In this document: in pieces, positions 5,474 to 6,333 of the stretch | Numbering within the stretch: position 1 is the stretch's first letter | Layout: each line of letters starts with the position of its first letter | Assembly (NCBI GenBank): GCA_900541865.1 | Contig: UQLO01000065.1 | Location: forward strand, 1-6,333 | Reading direction: 5' to 3' | Length of the DNA: 6,333 nucleotides | Source: an uncultured Porphyromonadaceae bacterium | GTDB lineage: Bacteria > Bacteroidota > Bacteroidia > Bacteroidales > Muribaculaceae | Position numbers and translations under genes: made by a program | The notes under the pieces: model-generated | The model's input: the letters and a program-made list of their open reading frames with translations, nothing else | What the model was told of the DNA's origin: nothing | Databases searched by the model: none

Positions 5474-5571
5474 GTTCGATTCCGTTTAGGTCGCTGATTC
5501 TAAACAAGCTAATCTATCCCGAGGTCGTCACCCCGCGCACTTTCTTAAACTCCTATGTAGTTATTTTTCAA
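5474..5571 (+). repeat. Three-hairpin repeat unit D (decayed copy)
   Basis: Recognisable by spacing and remaining flanks, but most stems are broken. P1 (5474-5494) is CGATTCC-GTT-TAGGTCG, P2 (5518-5540) has TCGTC in place of TTGTC at the loop and GCAC in place of CTAC, and P3 (5544-5571) is AAACTCC-TAT-GTAGTTA. Its inner end CAACAGCTTATGC (5569-5581) matches that of unit A' closely. Like unit B, it follows an inverted pair in the forward orientation and has no partner. It ends 40 bp from the stop codon of the lipoprotein gene. Confidence 0.75.
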
Positions 5572-5611
5572 CAGCTTATGCAGGTACCTTCAAGGCGAAT
5601 CTATATACAAT

Positions 5612-6019
5612 TTATCTGGTAAAATCCTGCTCTACGGTTATGAAGCCGAAAGAGTCGCCGAAAGACACTTCCAGCTTTTGTCTGCGCCGCGAAGAGCTCT
5701 CGTTAGGTTCGGCAATGAATATCGCCTGTTTTTGGCCAAGCGGTAGCTTGATGGCAAGCCAGTCGCTGGAGATGAAGACAGTGTCGTCCACAACTGCGTA
5801 ATATTCTCTGGTCGAGGCGGCCCGGCTCGGCCCTACGGGAATGTCTTTGTCAAAATCAACACTGGTAATGGAGGTCGACCCTTGGACGACAATTTCACCG
5901 CCTTCGGCTGTAAACGCAATCTTATGCGGATAACCATGATTGTCCTCATCCAGACAACCGAACATCGTAAGAGCCGCCGCCACGCCTACCGAAACGCCCC
6001 AAAATTCACGGTATATCAT
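5612..6019 (-). CDS. Small BACON-like lipoprotein
   Basis: Protein of 135 residues with a short basic N-terminus, a hydrophobic segment (7-20) and a lipobox-like MFGC with the lipid-attached cysteine at C22. The residues after it (LDEDN) are acidic, similar to the lipoprotein export signal that sends Bacteroidetes lipoproteins to the cell surface. The mature part looks like a single BACON-type beta-sandwich: FTAEGGEIVV (36-45), SSDWLAIKL (84-92), then NESSSRRRQKLEVSF (106-120) and ITVEQDF (127-133), matching the usual order of a glycine pair, SxxWL, a small-residue/arginine turn and a closing V-x-Q strand. BACON domains are often found in surface glycan-use or adhesion proteins, but a lone domain gives no clear function. 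The ATG at 6019 is preceded by an A/T-rich leader. The lipoprotein call is firm; the domain call is moderate. Confidence 0.8.
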   Translation of the reverse strand: MIYREFWGVSVGVAAALTMFGCLDEDNHGYPHKIAFTAEGGEIVVQGSTSITSVDFDKDIPVGPSRAASTREYYAVVDDTVFISSDWLAIKLPLGQKQAIFIAEPNESSSRRRQKLEVSFGDSFGFITVEQDFTR

Positions 6020-6095
6020 ACATTATTTTTTAGTCATAATCGCTTCAGCCAAGTACTCTGCGGCCATTTTGCTGCATTTCGCCGCGCTTTAGGCG

Positions 6096-6126
6096 CAAAA
6101 TAAACAAAAAAACCGTGATTCCCAAA
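6096..6126 (-). promoter_or_regulatory. Possible promoter of the lipoprotein gene
   Basis: The minus strand has TTTG (6123-6126), a 19-bp spacer and TTATTTTG (6096-6103), seven of eight positions of the TAnnTTTG form but with the conserved A replaced by T. The start site would be near 6089, giving a leader of about 70 nt. The call rests on spacing and is tentative. Confidence 0.4.
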
Positions 6127-6159
6127 TTATTTGTTGTTTTTTTCGTTTTTTTGCGCGCA

Positions 6160-6202
6160 TTGGCTATAAGCGTTGGCTATAAGCTGGCAGGGTAGCTGCC
6201 AG
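6160..6202. repeat. 13-bp tandem repeat followed by a hairpin
   Basis: TTGGCTATAAGC followed by G or T occurs twice in a row (6160-6172, 6173-6185). It runs into the hairpin CTGGCAG-GGTAG-CTGCCAG (6184-6202). A T-run begins five bases after the stem on the plus strand, so a weak plus-strand terminator for a gene outside the window is conceivable. No gene is seen in 6020-6333. Confidence 0.5.
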
Positions 6203-6333
6203 GGAACTTTTTTCATGGAGTATTTTAGGGCGTCCTTAATTTATGCAATTAGCAATTGGCAGATTCTACCTGCAAGTGCAAAATTAACCAATAAATTTGA
6301 AGAATTCAGCGACTGGGGTTGAAAAGTTAAGTT

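Noticed and set aside
5470..5494. GGTTCGATTCC, resembling a tRNA T-arm
   Set aside because: It is the decayed P1 hairpin of unit D. No acceptor, D-arm or anticodon arm can be placed around it, and the intact copies read GTTCGACCCC at the same spot.
1..5571. CRISPR array
   Set aside because: The units are inverted pairs and single copies with internal hairpins, not short direct repeats with uniform spacers, and no cas gene is present.

Overview
The window looks like part of a moderately GC-rich chromosome of a gut-type Bacteroidales bacterium (order fairly sure; Muribaculaceae, Rikenellaceae or Bacteroidaceae cannot be separated by eye). The signs are promoters of the TTTG / TAnnTTTG type, A-rich starts without Shine-Dalgarno sequences, a Bacteroidetes-type inositol-phosphate synthase, and a BACON-like lipoprotein with an acidic stretch after the lipid-attached cysteine. 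All five convincing genes are on the minus strand, each apparently its own transcription unit.

Layout, left to right: (1) 1-588, a palindrome-rich repeat cluster downstream of recA; (2) 600-1775, recA; (3) 1776-2060, recA upstream region with promoter-like sites, and the terminator of the next gene; (4) 2061-2432 and 2657-3043, two paralogous DUF805 membrane proteins, each with its own promoter and a conserved GC-rich leader of about 140 nt, evidently a duplication of a whole transcription unit; (5) 3229-3282, terminator of the next gene; (6) 3328-4665, inositol-3-phosphate synthase, with a good promoter at 4789-4818; (7) 4820-4977, AT-rich intergenic DNA, then 4978-5571, a second palindrome cluster; (8) 5612-6019, small BACON-like lipoprotein; (9) 6020-6333, non-coding upstream DNA with a possible promoter, a 13-bp tandem repeat and a hairpin.

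The most notable content is a repeat family seen six times (four good copies, one with slightly altered stems and one decayed). Each unit is about 100 bp and holds three hairpins in fixed order: P1 (CGACCCC stem), P2 (TGTC loop, flanked by CTAC) and P3 (GAAC-NNN stem, TAY loop). The stems change in compensating pairs while loops and flanks stay constant. Units occur as inverted pairs around a variable centre, each pair followed by a single unit in the first orientation. On the opposite strand P2 is preceded by GTAG, like the guide tetranucleotide of E. coli REP elements, so a REP/BIME-like origin is a reasonable hypothesis. Both clusters lie just downstream of the 3' ends of genes (recA and the lipoprotein). 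No transposase or other protein partner is encoded in this window.

The genes do not form one pathway: DNA recombination (recA), two membrane proteins of unknown role, inositol lipid precursor synthesis, and a probable envelope lipoprotein.
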